DNA from: Streptomyces ficellus
GTDB taxonomy: Bacteria > Actinomycetota > Actinomycetes > Streptomycetales > Streptomycetaceae
Direction of reading: 5' to 3'
Assembly: GCF_030406405.1 (NCBI RefSeq)
Contig: NZ_JAUEPL010000024.1
Location: 1 to 64,000 of the forward strand
DNA length: 64,000 nucleotides
The position numbers were made by a program, and so were the translations under genes. The stretch's first letter is position 1. Every line of letters begins with the position of its first letter. A model generated the notes under the pieces. That model saw only the letters and a list, made by a program, of their open reading frames with translations, was not told where the DNA came from and searched no databases. Shown piece by piece: positions 25,817-37,818 of the stretch.

Positions 25817-26719
25817 TTACGTGTGGAAGGGCAGGCCGGCGTCGGCGGCCAGTTCGAGGTCGTCGCCCGCGGGCGGCGGCAGGAGGGTGGCGGAGCCGTC
25901 GGTGACGGGGACGACGCCCAGCTCCAGCAGCTCGGCCATCGCGGCGCTGCCCGCCATGTCGCGGACCTGGAGCTGGTAGCGGGCGGTGGTGCGGTACGAG
26001 CCGCCGCCCTCGTCGCCGGTGCGCTGGAGGAAGCCCGAGTCGGTGAGGAAGGCGACGGCCTTGCCGATGATGCCGGTGGTGGAACCGGCGAGCCGGCGGG
26101 CGTCCTTGGTGGCGCCGGTCGCGCTGCGCCGCGCGTAGATCCGCCAGGCGGCCTCCAGGCCGGGGGCGTCGGTGGCCGGGTCGGTGTTCTCGCCCTGCTC
26201 CTCGGCCCGCTCCTCCAGGCGGCGGCAGGCCTGGCGTACGAAGGCGTCGACGCCGTTGACGGTGATGCGGCCGATGTATCCGTCGTCGGCCAGGTCCTCG
26301 GGGCGCGGGAACGCCATGGCGGCGACGGCCAGGTGGGCCAGGCCGTGCAGGAAGCGGTCGGCGGAGTCGGTGGAGGCGCGGCGGGCGTAGTCCCCCATGC
26401 GGACGGCGAAGACGGAGTCCTCGGCGGCGGTGACGGCCATGCCGGCGCGCGGGGACACTTCGAGGACGATGAGGCCGAGGCCGGTGGCGACGGCGTCGGC
26501 GAGGCGGGCGAAGGCGGGCTCCTCGCGGTACCGGCGCAGCAGGTCGGCGTACTCGGCGTCGCGGGCGGGGAGCAGCTTGGGCTGGAGCCCGAAGGAGACC
26601 AGCCGGGCGGCGTCGGCCGCGTCGGCGGGCGTGACGGCGCCGGAGGCGGCGGGCTCGGCCGCCTGGGGGGCGTCCGGCTCGCTCCACGCGTCGGCGTGCT
26701 CGGCGTGGTGGTCGCTCAC
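25817..26719 (-). CDS. MksE/JetB-like winged-helix subunit of condensin-type complex
   Basis: 300 residues from GTG 26719, which has AAGGAG upstream; the frame is open further back without support. Acidic N-terminal tail (about 1-35), then an alpha/beta core and C-terminal winged-helix-like part with VAFLTDSGFLQRTGDEGGGSYRTTARYQLQVRDM, ending in LLELGVVPV. Size, fold type and position between a kleisin-like gene and an SMC-like ATPase match MukE/MksE/JetB (KITE) proteins. It would bind the kleisin middle and DNA as a dimer. It ends 49 nt before the ATPase start. Recognised by context more than by sequence motif. Confidence 0.75.
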   Translation of the reverse strand: MSDHHAEHADAWSEPDAPQAAEPAASGAVTPADAADAARLVSFGLQPKLLPARDAEYADLLRRYREEPAFARLADAVATGLGLIVLEVSPRAGMAVTAAEDSVFAVRMGDYARRASTDSADRFLHGLAHLAVAAMAFPRPEDLADDGYIGRITVNGVDAFVRQACRRLEERAEEQGENTDPATDAPGLEAAWRIYARRSATGATKDARRLAGSTTGIIGKAVAFLTDSGFLQRTGDEGGGSYRTTARYQLQVRDMAGSAAMAELLELGVVPVTDGSATLLPPPAGDDLELAADAGLPFHT

Positions 26720-26805
26720 GGCTGGGGCTCCTTGCTGCGGGTGGATCGGGGTGCGGTACGGAGGGGGACGGCCCGGGGCCTGCCGTTCGATGGCTCGCCC
26801 GGGCG

Positions 26806-26881
26806 GCCGGGGCGGCGGCACGCGGTCATATCCGGTCCGTGCGGCCGGGGCGGCGGCGCGCGCTCATATCGCGTCCGTGCG
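26806..26881. repeat. 38-bp tandem duplication covering the stop of the kleisin-like gene
   Basis: Two imperfect copies, about 26806-26843 and 26844-26881. Each contains TCATATC followed by GTCCGTGCGGCC. In the right-hand copy, TCA (26864-26866) is the stop codon of the kleisin-like gene; the left copy repeats the last codons and stop outside the gene. It lies in the 144-nt gap before the MksE-like gene. Confidence 0.75.
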
Positions 26882-28390
26882 GCCGGCGGCCATGCCGGCG
26901 GCGTCCAGCAGGGCCGTGCCGACGATCAGGTCGGCTCCGCCGAACTCCGGGTCGTCCAGCTCGGTTCCGTCGTCGACGGCGAACAACAGGCGCTCTTCGC
27001 CCTGCCGGTAGGCCGTACCGACCGGAGGGCTGGCCGCGTGGATGGCCAGCAGGGCGACGAGGTAGGGCAGTTCCGGGTCGCGGCGGCGGGCCTCGGCGAG
27101 GAGCCCGGAGAGGCGGCGCGGCGCGTCGTGCTCCAGGTCGAGCAGCTCCATGGCGCTCGCCAGCTGCTCCTCGCTGAACCGGCTGTCGTCGGGCGTCGCG
27201 ATGAGGTCGGGCTCGGGCATCTCGGCGCCCAGGTGGTCCCGCTCCACCGGCGGGGTCAGCAGGAGGTCGACCAGGTCGGCCATCCGTACCGATCCGGGGG
27301 TGCGCAGTCCGGTGCCGTGGGCGAAGAAGGCATCGGTGACCTTGATGGACCGCTCCACGGGCATCGGGAGGAGCGGGGCGACCAGCTGGCCGTACAGGTC
27401 GAGACCCAGGCGCGCGGTGGGCTGTGCGAAGGCCTGCCGGTCCTGCTCGGCGCGGAACAGCGGGCCCGCTTCCAGGAGCCGGGACTGGAGCTGGGTGTGG
27501 CGGCGGATGCAGTCCTTGACGATGTCGACCAGCTCGGCCGCGCGCCGCTTGTGCTCGTGGTCCTCGGCTTCGTCGCGGGCCTTGCGGATGTTGGTGAGGA
27601 TCGCGTTCTCGTGGCGGTACCGGTCGGCGACGTGGTCGAGGGCCTCGTCGATCATGTCGGGGACGGCGCTGAGCCAGTCGACGGCGCGGACATTGCGCCG
27701 GGTGGCCTCCAGGGTCCTGCGGAGCGATTCCGCGTACTGCACCGTGCGGTAGCGCGCCTGCTCGGCGGCGAGCTGGGCGTCGGCGAGCCGGCCCCGGCTG
27801 ATCAGCACCTCCAACTTGACCTCGGCGGCGATCTGCGCGCTGGTGACGTCGGTGTCGAGGGCTCCGACGAGGACGTTGACCGCTTCGTCGGTGGTACGGA
27901 GGTAGACGCTGCCGCCGTATCCCGGGACTTCCTCGATGAGTTTGAAGTCGTAGTCACGGCGCACATAGACGCCGTCGGGGCCGAACGTGCCGTACACGGC
28001 GCGGAAGCCGCGGTCGACACTGCCGACGTTGATCAGGTTCTCCAGGACCCAGCGGGCCACGCGCTCGTGCTCGGCGGCGGGGCGCTGGGGGGCCTGGGCG
28101 GCGACCCTGGGCAGCAGCCGGGCGACGATCTGCTCGTGGTCGGCGCCGGTGTCGAAGTCCATGTTGAGCGTGACGAGGTCGATCGCAGCGAGGGCGACCT
28201 CCGCCATGGCGTATATCGAGTACTCCCCCGCCAGATTCGCCTTGCGCGCGTCCAGGTCGTGCAGGGGCGCGGTGCACGCGAGCGCGCGCAGCCGCCGCGC
28301 GAGCCCTTCGTCGGCGGCCGGGCCCTGTGCGGGCCGCGGCCCCGCGCTGAGCTGGGGCGGAACGAATTCCGTCGAGGCAGGCGAAGTCAC
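26864..28390 (-). CDS. MukF/MksF/JetA-like kleisin subunit of condensin-type complex
   Basis: 508 residues from GTG 28390. Layout fits a MukF-type kleisin: N-terminal helical/winged-helix region (about 30-200), a long charged helical middle (about 210-310: LAAEQARYRTVQYAESLRRT onward, with HENAILTNIRKARDEAEDHE), then a C-terminal winged-helix-like domain (GSVRMADLVDLLLTPPVERD) and acidic end. Kleisins bridge the two SMC heads. First gene of the leftward operon. A TAATCT -10 box lies only 7 nt before GTG, so the mRNA is probably leaderless. No nuclease gene follows or precedes. Family name by architecture and gene order. Confidence 0.75.
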   Translation of the reverse strand: MTSPASTEFVPPQLSAGPRPAQGPAADEGLARRLRALACTAPLHDLDARKANLAGEYSIYAMAEVALAAIDLVTLNMDFDTGADHEQIVARLLPRVAAQAPQRPAAEHERVARWVLENLINVGSVDRGFRAVYGTFGPDGVYVRRDYDFKLIEEVPGYGGSVYLRTTDEAVNVLVGALDTDVTSAQIAAEVKLEVLISRGRLADAQLAAEQARYRTVQYAESLRRTLEATRRNVRAVDWLSAVPDMIDEALDHVADRYRHENAILTNIRKARDEAEDHEHKRRAAELVDIVKDCIRRHTQLQSRLLEAGPLFRAEQDRQAFAQPTARLGLDLYGQLVAPLLPMPVERSIKVTDAFFAHGTGLRTPGSVRMADLVDLLLTPPVERDHLGAEMPEPDLIATPDDSRFSEEQLASAMELLDLEHDAPRRLSGLLAEARRRDPELPYLVALLAIHAASPPVGTAYRQGEERLLFAVDDGTELDDPEFGGADLIVGTALLDAAGMAAGRTDAI

Positions 28391-28396
28391 GCTGCA

Positions 28397-28428
28397 CAGA
28401 TTAGGTCCTCGCACTGACAACGGTCGAA
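28397..28428 (-). promoter_or_regulatory. Promoter of the condensin-like operon, leaderless
   Basis: On the minus strand, TTCGAC-N19-TAATCT ends 7 nt before GTG 28390. A transcript would therefore begin at or next to the start codon. No ribosome binding site precedes GTG, which fits leaderless initiation, common in Streptomyces. Confidence 0.5.
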
Positions 28429-28439
28429 ACGGCGCAGAT

Positions 28440-28655
28440 GACCCGTGGGGCGCCCGCCCGGAGGCCCCCGGCCGGGCCCGCACCAGGCCGGCCGGTGCGG
28501 TGTCAGGCCGACCGGTGCGCAGCAGGCCGACCGGTCCGTGTCATGCCGTCCGGTGCGTGCACCGCCGTCCGGCTCGTGCGGGCCGACCGGTCCGTGTCAG
28601 GCCGCTCGGCGGGTGCAGACCGTCCGGTGCGTGCCAGGCCGTTCGGCGCGTGTCA
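28440..28655. repeat. Degenerate 18-20 bp tandem repeats upstream of the condensin-like operon
   Basis: About ten units of the type GTCAGGCCGACCGGTGCG, with variants GTCATGCCGTCCGGTGCGTG and GCCAGGCCGTTCGGCGCGT. They fill the 260-bp gap between the GntR gene stop and the kleisin-like gene promoter. ACCGGT and CCGTCCGG palindromes recur. No coding evidence. Confidence 0.75.
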
Positions 28656-29375
28656 GGCTTCGGTGGCCGGGGCTGCGTCGACGAGGCGGGCGTAGACCTC
28701 GACCAGTTGCTCGCGGGAGTCGTCGAGGTAGTCGGCGAGGAGCCGTTCCGCCTTCGTACGCTCACCGGCCTGCAAAGCGTCCAGAATCTCCCGGTTTCGT
28801 ACGAGATAGGGCTCGTGCAGCGCGCGGGGGTCGTCCACCACGTGGAAGGCGAGGCGGAGTTCGGCGAGGACGCCGCGCATCAGCTCGTCGGTGCGGGCGC
28901 TGCCGGCCAGTGCGACCAGTTCGCGGTGGAAGTGGATGTTGGCGGTGGACACGCCCTTCCAGTCGCCCTCGCGCGCGTCCCGCTCGCCGCCGGTGACCGC
29001 CCGGGTCAGCCCGTCGAGCGCGAAGGGCGGCGTGCCGAGGCCGCGGACGACGGCGCACTCGACCAGCCGCCGGGTGCGGTAGATGTCCACGACGTCCTCG
29101 ACCGCCAGGACCCGTACGAACACGCCCCGGTTGAGTTCGTGGACGAGCAGCCGTTCGTGGGTGAGCAGCCGGAACGCCTCGCGCAGCGTGTTGCGCGACA
29201 CCCCCAGCGCGCCCGCGATGCTGTCCTCCGACAGCCGGGTGCCGGGCGGGAAGAACCCTTCGGCGATGCGGGTGCGCAGGATGTCCGCGACCCGCTCGGC
29301 CGTGCTCGTACGCCCCAGCAGCGCGCGGTCGTCCGCCAGTCCGCCGCCCTCGGAGCCGGAGCCCGTCGTACTCAC
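28653..29375 (-). CDS. GntR-family regulator, FadR/FCD subfamily
   Basis: 240 residues. N-terminal winged helix (about 20-90) with LSEDSIAGALGVSRNTLREAFRLL; C-terminal all-helical FCD ligand-binding domain with likely metal ligands in NIHFHRELVALAG and downstream histidine. GTG 29375. Divergent from the MFS permease-pxpABC operon; a near-perfect palindrome sits between the -35 and -10 of that operon, so this protein is probably its repressor, relieved by a carboxylate such as 5-oxoproline or a related substrate (inference). Confidence 0.9.
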   Translation of the reverse strand: MSTTGSGSEGGGLADDRALLGRTSTAERVADILRTRIAEGFFPPGTRLSEDSIAGALGVSRNTLREAFRLLTHERLLVHELNRGVFVRVLAVEDVVDIYRTRRLVECAVVRGLGTPPFALDGLTRAVTGGERDAREGDWKGVSTANIHFHRELVALAGSARTDELMRGVLAELRLAFHVVDDPRALHEPYLVRNREILDALQAGERTKAERLLADYLDDSREQLVEVYARLVDAAPATEA

Positions 29376-29456
29376 AGCACCCTCTTCTCGTCCGTCACCA
29401 CCGTCGCCCGCCCATCGTAGAAGGAAAGCCGAAGGAAGAACGAGGGAACAAACCCC

Positions 29457-29485
29457 TTGTCGGATCGTTCAACAATCCCTACCTT
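29457..29485 (+). promoter_or_regulatory. Promoter with embedded palindromic operator for the MFS-pxpABC operon
   Basis: -35 TTGTCG (29457-29462) and -10 TACCTT (29480-29485) are 17 nt apart. The 17-mer GGATCGTTCAACAATCC at 29462-29478 is a near-perfect dyad, GGATnGTTnAACnATCC, filling the spacer. This is the expected place and form of a FadR-type GntR operator: bound repressor would block RNA polymerase. Confidence 0.7.
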
Positions 29486-29529
29486 GGGGGCACCGCACGG
29501 CTCCGCTCCTCCCCCTCTGCGAGGTGCAG

Positions 29530-30810
29530 ATGAGTACGACCCAGACCCCTCAGGCCGCCCAGGGCGAACTGCCCGCGTACAGTGGCGCGTTCGCCTGGCT
29601 GCGCGCGCTCGGGCCGCGTGGCCGGCGCGCCTTCGGTGGCGCGTTCGGCGGCTATGCCCTGGATTCCTACGACTTCTTCACGCTGCCACTGAGCATGGTG
29701 GCCATCTCGGCGTACTTCAGCCTCAACAGCGGCCAGACCGGGCTGCTCACCACCGTCACGCTGGTCGTCTCGGCGATCGGGGGCGTGCTCGCGGGCATCC
29801 TCGCCGACCGGATCGGCCGGGTGAAGGCGCTGATGATCACGGTCATCACCTACGCGACGTTCACCGTGGCGTGCGGCTTCGCGCCCAACTACGAGACGCT
29901 GCTCGTCTTCCGTGCCCTCCAGGGCGTCGGCTTCGGCGGGGAATGGGCGGTCGGCGCGATCCTGGTCGCCGAGTACGCCTCCGCCAAGCACCGCGGCCGT
30001 ACCCTCGGCGGCGTCCAGAGCGCCTGGGCGGCCGGCTGGGCACTCGCCGTGATCGTCTACACGCTGGTCTTCCACTTCCTCGACCCGGACACCGCGTGGC
30101 GTGTGATGTTCTGGACGGGCGCCCTGCCGGCCCTGCTGGTCATCTGGGTCCGCAAGAACGTCGAGGACGCGCCGCGGGCCGCCCAGGCGCGTGAGGCGAG
30201 CAGCGAACGCGGGTCCTTCACCGCCATCTTCCGCCCCGCGCTGCTGCGGACCACGCTGTTCGCGATGCTGCTGTCCACCGGTGTCCAGGGCGGGTACTAC
30301 ACGCTGGCCACCTGGGTACCGACGTACCTGAAGAACGACCGCGGACTGACCGTCGTCGGCACCGGCGGCTATCTGACCTTTCTCATCTCCGGTGCCTTCA
30401 TCGGGTATCTGACGGGGGGTTACCTCACGGACCGGCTGGGCCGGAAACGCAACATCGCGATCTTCGCGGTCCTTTCGGCCGTGTGCATCCTCGCGTACAC
30501 CAACATCCCGGCCGGGGCGAACGGTCTGGTACTGGTCCTGGGCTTCCCGCTCGGGTTCTGCATGTCGGCCATCTTCAGCAGCTTCGGTTCGTTCCTCGCC
30601 GAGCTCTACCCGACGGCGGTACGCGGCACGGGGCAGGGATTCACGTACAACACCGGCCGCGCGGTCGGTGCGTTCTTCCCGACCCTCGTCGGCTTCCTCG
30701 CGGAGAGCTGGGGCGTGGGCGGGGCACTGGTCTTCGGCGCGATCGGCTACGGCATCGCCGTACTGGCCCTGTTCGGGCTGCCCGAGACACGCGGCCGGGA
30801 ACTCGCGTAA
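29530..30810 (+). CDS. MFS permease, metabolite:proton symporter type
   Basis: 426 residues, about 12 transmembrane segments. Signature loop GILADRIGRVKALMI near residue 90 and FGGEWAVGAILVAEYASAKHRGR after TM4 are typical of the MHS/sialate-type carboxylate symporters. ATG 29530 has GAGG upstream; earlier in-frame codons lie in the promoter. pxpA follows after 22 nt. Context suggests uptake of 5-oxoproline or a related cyclic amide or carboxylate, under the divergent FadR-type regulator. Substrate is inferred only. Confidence 0.9.
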   Translation: MSTTQTPQAAQGELPAYSGAFAWLRALGPRGRRAFGGAFGGYALDSYDFFTLPLSMVAISAYFSLNSGQTGLLTTVTLVVSAIGGVLAGILADRIGRVKALMITVITYATFTVACGFAPNYETLLVFRALQGVGFGGEWAVGAILVAEYASAKHRGRTLGGVQSAWAAGWALAVIVYTLVFHFLDPDTAWRVMFWTGALPALLVIWVRKNVEDAPRAAQAREASSERGSFTAIFRPALLRTTLFAMLLSTGVQGGYYTLATWVPTYLKNDRGLTVVGTGGYLTFLISGAFIGYLTGGYLTDRLGRKRNIAIFAVLSAVCILAYTNIPAGANGLVLVLGFPLGFCMSAIFSSFGSFLAELYPTAVRGTGQGFTYNTGRAVGAFFPTLVGFLAESWGVGGALVFGAIGYGIAVLALFGLPETRGRELA

Positions 30811-30832
30811 AGCACCGGGAAGGAGAAACACC

Positions 30833-31597
30833 ATGACCTGGGCGACGATCGACCTCAACGCCGACCTCGGAGAGGGCTTCGGGCGGTGGCGGCTGACCGA
30901 CGACGAACAGCTCCTGTCGGTGGTCACCAGCGCCAATGTGGCCTGCGGCTTCCATGCCGGGGACGCGGCCACCATGCGGCGCGTCTGCGCGCGGGCGGCG
31001 GAGCGCGGGGTACGGATCGGGGCCCAGGTCTCCTACCGCGACCTCGCCGGCTTCGGACGGCGCTCCATGGACGTGCCGTCCGACGAGCTGGCCGCCGAAG
31101 TGGCGTACCAGATCGGCGCCCTGGAGGTGTTCGCCAGGGCGGCCGGGGCGCGTGTGTCGTACGTGAAGCCGCACGGGGCCCTCTACAACCGGGTCGTGCA
31201 CGACGACGAGCAGGCGCAGGCCGTGGTCGACGGCGTGCTGCTGACCGGTGAACGGCTGCCGGTGCTGGGCCTGCCCGGCTCCCGGCTGCACGAGGTGGCC
31301 GAGAAGGCCGGGCTCCCGGTCGTCACCGAGGCGTTCGCCGACCGCGCGTACACCGCCGGCGGCACCCTGGTGCCCCGCCGCGAGGAGGGCGCCGTCATCA
31401 CCGACCCCGAGGCGGTCGTCGAACGATCCGTGTCCATGGCCAGGTTCGGTGTGATCACCTCCCGGTGCGGGCGGCCGGTGGCCGTGCGTGCCCGCTCGCT
31501 GTGCCTGCACGGCGACACGCCCGGTGCGGTGGGCCTGGCCCGTCGCGTCCGGGCGGAGCTGGAAGCCGTGGGCGTGCGCGTGGAGGCGTTCGTATGA
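30833..31597 (+). CDS. pxpA: 5-oxoprolinase subunit PxpA (LamB/YcsF family)
   Basis: 254 residues. Family start IDLNADLGEGFGRW and VVTSANVACGFHAGD are intact, as is RIGAQVSYRDLAGFGRR and the VKPHGALYNRV block. PxpABC hydrolyses 5-oxoproline to glutamate with ATP. AAGGAGA precedes ATG 30833. The stop overlaps the pxpB start (ATGA), so translation is coupled. Confidence 0.95.
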   Translation: MTWATIDLNADLGEGFGRWRLTDDEQLLSVVTSANVACGFHAGDAATMRRVCARAAERGVRIGAQVSYRDLAGFGRRSMDVPSDELAAEVAYQIGALEVFARAAGARVSYVKPHGALYNRVVHDDEQAQAVVDGVLLTGERLPVLGLPGSRLHEVAEKAGLPVVTEAFADRAYTAGGTLVPRREEGAVITDPEAVVERSVSMARFGVITSRCGRPVAVRARSLCLHGDTPGAVGLARRVRAELEAVGVRVEAFV

Positions 31598-32313
31598 GGA
31601 CCCTGGCGGTGGGCGAACGGGCGCTGCTGGTCGAGCTGGACAGCGGCGAGGAGGCCGAGGCCTTCCACGCCGAAGTGCTGCGCCGCCGGGCGGCCGGGGC
31701 GCTTCCCGCCGTACAGGAGATCGTTCCGGCGGCACGGACCGTGCTGCTCGACGGGGTGGAGGAGCCGGGGCGGCTCGCCGCGCAGGTCGGCCGGTGGCGG
31801 ATCGAACCGCTCCACGCGCGCGTGGACCCGGCTCTGCAGATCCCGGTCCGCTACGACGGGCCGGACCTGGCCGTGGTCGCGGCCCTGTGGGGAGTGGAGC
31901 CCGAGGAGGTGGCGCGGATCCACGCGGGGGTGGAATACCGGGTGGCCTTCTGCGGGTTCGCGCCCGGCTTCGGCTATCTGACCGGGCTCCCGGCGGCGTA
32001 CGAGGTGCCGCGCCGGTCCACGCCGCGCACCGCCGTCCCGGCGGGCTCGGTCGCGCTCGCGGGCCGGTACACGGGCGTGTACCCGCGCTCCTCGCCCGGT
32101 GGCTGGCAGCTGATCGGGACGACGGACATGGTGCTGTGGGACCCGGCCCGGGAGCCCGCCGCGCTGCTCTCGCCGGGCACCCGGGTGCGGTTCGTGCCGG
32201 AAGGCGGGGCCGGGGGCGCGGACTTCGACTCGGGCGTGGGCTCGGGCCGGGGCCCGGAGCTGGGCTCAGGCCATGGCTCGGGCCGGGGCCCGGAGCTGGG
32301 TGGGGGACGATGA
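31594..32313 (+). CDS. pxpB: 5-oxoprolinase subunit PxpB (KipI family)
   Basis: 239 residues. Allophanate hydrolase subunit 1/KipI fold: N-terminal RTLAVGERALLVELDSGEEA and C-terminal cyclophilin-like half with YRVAFCGFAPGFGYLTGLP and VPRRSTPRTAVPAGSVAL. Works with PxpC as the ATP-using part of 5-oxoprolinase. The last about 25 residues are a Gly-rich duplication (GSGRGPELG twice) not found in the family core. Overlaps pxpA and pxpC by 4 nt each. Confidence 0.94.
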   Translation: MRTLAVGERALLVELDSGEEAEAFHAEVLRRRAAGALPAVQEIVPAARTVLLDGVEEPGRLAAQVGRWRIEPLHARVDPALQIPVRYDGPDLAVVAALWGVEPEEVARIHAGVEYRVAFCGFAPGFGYLTGLPAAYEVPRRSTPRTAVPAGSVALAGRYTGVYPRSSPGGWQLIGTTDMVLWDPAREPAALLSPGTRVRFVPEGGAGGADFDSGVGSGRGPELGSGHGSGRGPELGGGR

Positions 32314-33163
32314 CCGACCGGGCCTTCGCCGTCGTACGGGCCGGGGCGCTGACCACCGTGCAGGACCTGGGCCGCCTCGGCCACGCGCACCTGGGCGTAC
32401 CGCGCTCCGGTGCCCTCGATCCGTACGCGAGCCGCCTGGTCAACCGGCTGGTCGGCAACCCGGGGGACGCCGCCGTGCTGGAGACGACGGTCAACGGGTG
32501 TGCGGTGCGGCCGCGGTGCGCGGTGACCGTCGCGGTGGGCGGCGCGCCGTGCCCGGTCACCGTGGACGGGCGCCCGGTCGCGTGGGGCGCGGCCGTACGC
32601 GTTCCCGCGGGCGCCGTGCTGGAGGTGGGCGCCGCGGTGCGCGGCCTGCGCGCGTACGTGGCGTTCGCCGGGGGCGTCGCCACCGACCCGGTGCTCGGCA
32701 GCCGTTCCACGGACCTCCTGTCGGGGCTGGGGCCGCCGCCGCTCACCGACGGGGCCGTGCTGCCGCTGGGCGCCCCGCCCGCCACGCGGCCCTGCTATGA
32801 CGCGCCGCCCTGGCCGGGGCCGCCCGGCGAGCTGGTCCTGCGGGTCCGGCTCGGCCCGCGCGACGACTGGTTCACAAGGGCGGCGCTCCACACCCTCGCC
32901 ACGCGCGCGTACCGGGTGTCGCCTGCCTCCAACCGCATCGGGCTGCGCACCGAGGGCCCGCCCCTGGAGCGTGCCGTCCCGGGCGAACTGCCCAGTGAGG
33001 GCATGGTCCTGGGCGCGGTCCAGGTCCCGCCGGACGGGCGCCCGGTGGTGTTCCTCGCCGACCACCCCACGACCGGTGGCTACCCGGTGGTGGCCGTCGT
33101 CCGCGAGCGCGACCTGGCCGCCGCCGCCCAGGCGGTGCCGGGGACGCCCGTCCGGTTCGTGGT

Positions 33164-33185
<22 letters not shown>
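32310..33185 (+). CDS. pxpC: 5-oxoprolinase subunit PxpC (KipA/AHS2 family)
   Basis: 291 residues. Biotin-dependent carboxyltransferase-like (AHS2) domain: TTVQDLGRLGHAHLGVPRSG at the start and EGMVLGAVQVPPDGRPVVFL with DHPTTGGYPVVAVV at the end. ATG 32310 overlaps the pxpB stop. The final 22 nt overlap the 3' end of the convergent hydantoinase/oxoprolinase gene. Confidence 0.94.
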
Positions 33186-36759
<3,574 letters not shown>

Positions 36760-36763
<4 letters not shown>

Positions 36764-37818
36764 TCCCCCATTCTGGCAACCGGGGCGTCCAGCGCCACCG
36801 CGGCGAGCGCCGCGAGGAGCGCGTGCTCCGCGCGCTGGTCGAGCCGTGCGCCGGTGCCGCGCGCCCAGTGCCGCACCTCCGCTCCGGCCAGCCGCAGCAG
36901 CTGGGGCAGCAGGTCGTGGCACCGCCGCACGACCCACCCGGTCCCGGCCGTGGCCAGCCAGAGCAGCGCGTCGGCGCGGGACGGCGGCGGCTGCTGCGGC
37001 TCACCGGCCGGCGCGGCGCCGCGCGCCAGGCCGCTTTCGGTGAGCAGGGCGTGGAAGCGGGCGGCGATCATCCGGTGCCCGCGCTCGGCGGGGTGCAGCC
37101 GGTCGGCGCTCCACATCGAGCGGTCGGCGACCCAGGCGGCGTCCGCCGTGTGCAGATGGACCGTGTCGTAGCGCGCCGACAGGGCGTGCACCACCGCGTT
37201 GACCGCTCGCTGGCGCCGGGCGAGGGGGCGCGCGAGCGGGGCGGGCAGGCCGAGCATGGCGCCGGGGTCGGGCAGGCACGCCGTCAGGAGTACGGCGCCC
37301 TGGGCGGCCAGCTGCCCGCACACGCGGTCCAGGCCGATGGCGAGCTCCGCGATGTCGAAGGTGCGGCGCAGGGTGTCGTTGACGCCGACGACGACGGAGA
37401 CGAGGTCGGGCCGGTACGCCAGTGCCGCGGGCGTCTGGCATTCGGCGACGTCCCGGGTGCGGGCGCCGCTGACGGCGAAGTTACGGAAGTCCACGGCTCC
37501 CTGAACGTCCGCGAGGCCCTCCGCGAGCAGCGCCGCCCACCCGCGCCACCTGCCGTCGACGGGGTCGCCGACGCCCGCGGTCAGCGAGTCCCCCAGCGCC
37601 GCGAACCGCCGCACACCCACGGCGCCGGCCGAGCCCCCGTGCCCGGCGCCGCCCCGACCGGGGCCCACGCGCGCGTGGCGGGTGGCCGGGACGGGCGCGG
37701 CCGGGGCGTAACCAGCCGTCACCTCCGCACAGCCGGAACCGGCGGAGGCGGCCGCCACTCGCGCGTGGCCGATGGTCGCCGGTGGCGCACTGCCCCGTAC
37801 CGCTCTTTCCGCCGTCAT
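36760..37818 (-). CDS. SGNH/GDSL hydrolase
   Basis: 352 residues from ATG 37818. SGNH blocks: FAALGDSLTAGVGDP (catalytic Ser near residue 77), NFAVSGARTRDV (Gly), VVVGVNDTLR (Asn), SADRLHPAERGHRMIA (Asp and His). These esterases/lipases often deacetylate sugars or act on lipids. The N-terminal 65 residues are low complexity without a clear signal peptide; the C-terminal about 85 residues form an extra helical region. ATG 37818 overlaps the upstream glycosyltransferase stop and the stop overlaps the HyuAB start, both as ATGA. Confidence 0.9.

Noticed and set aside
28458..28660. CRISPR array
   Set aside because: Units are 18-20 bp, degenerate and contiguous without spacers.
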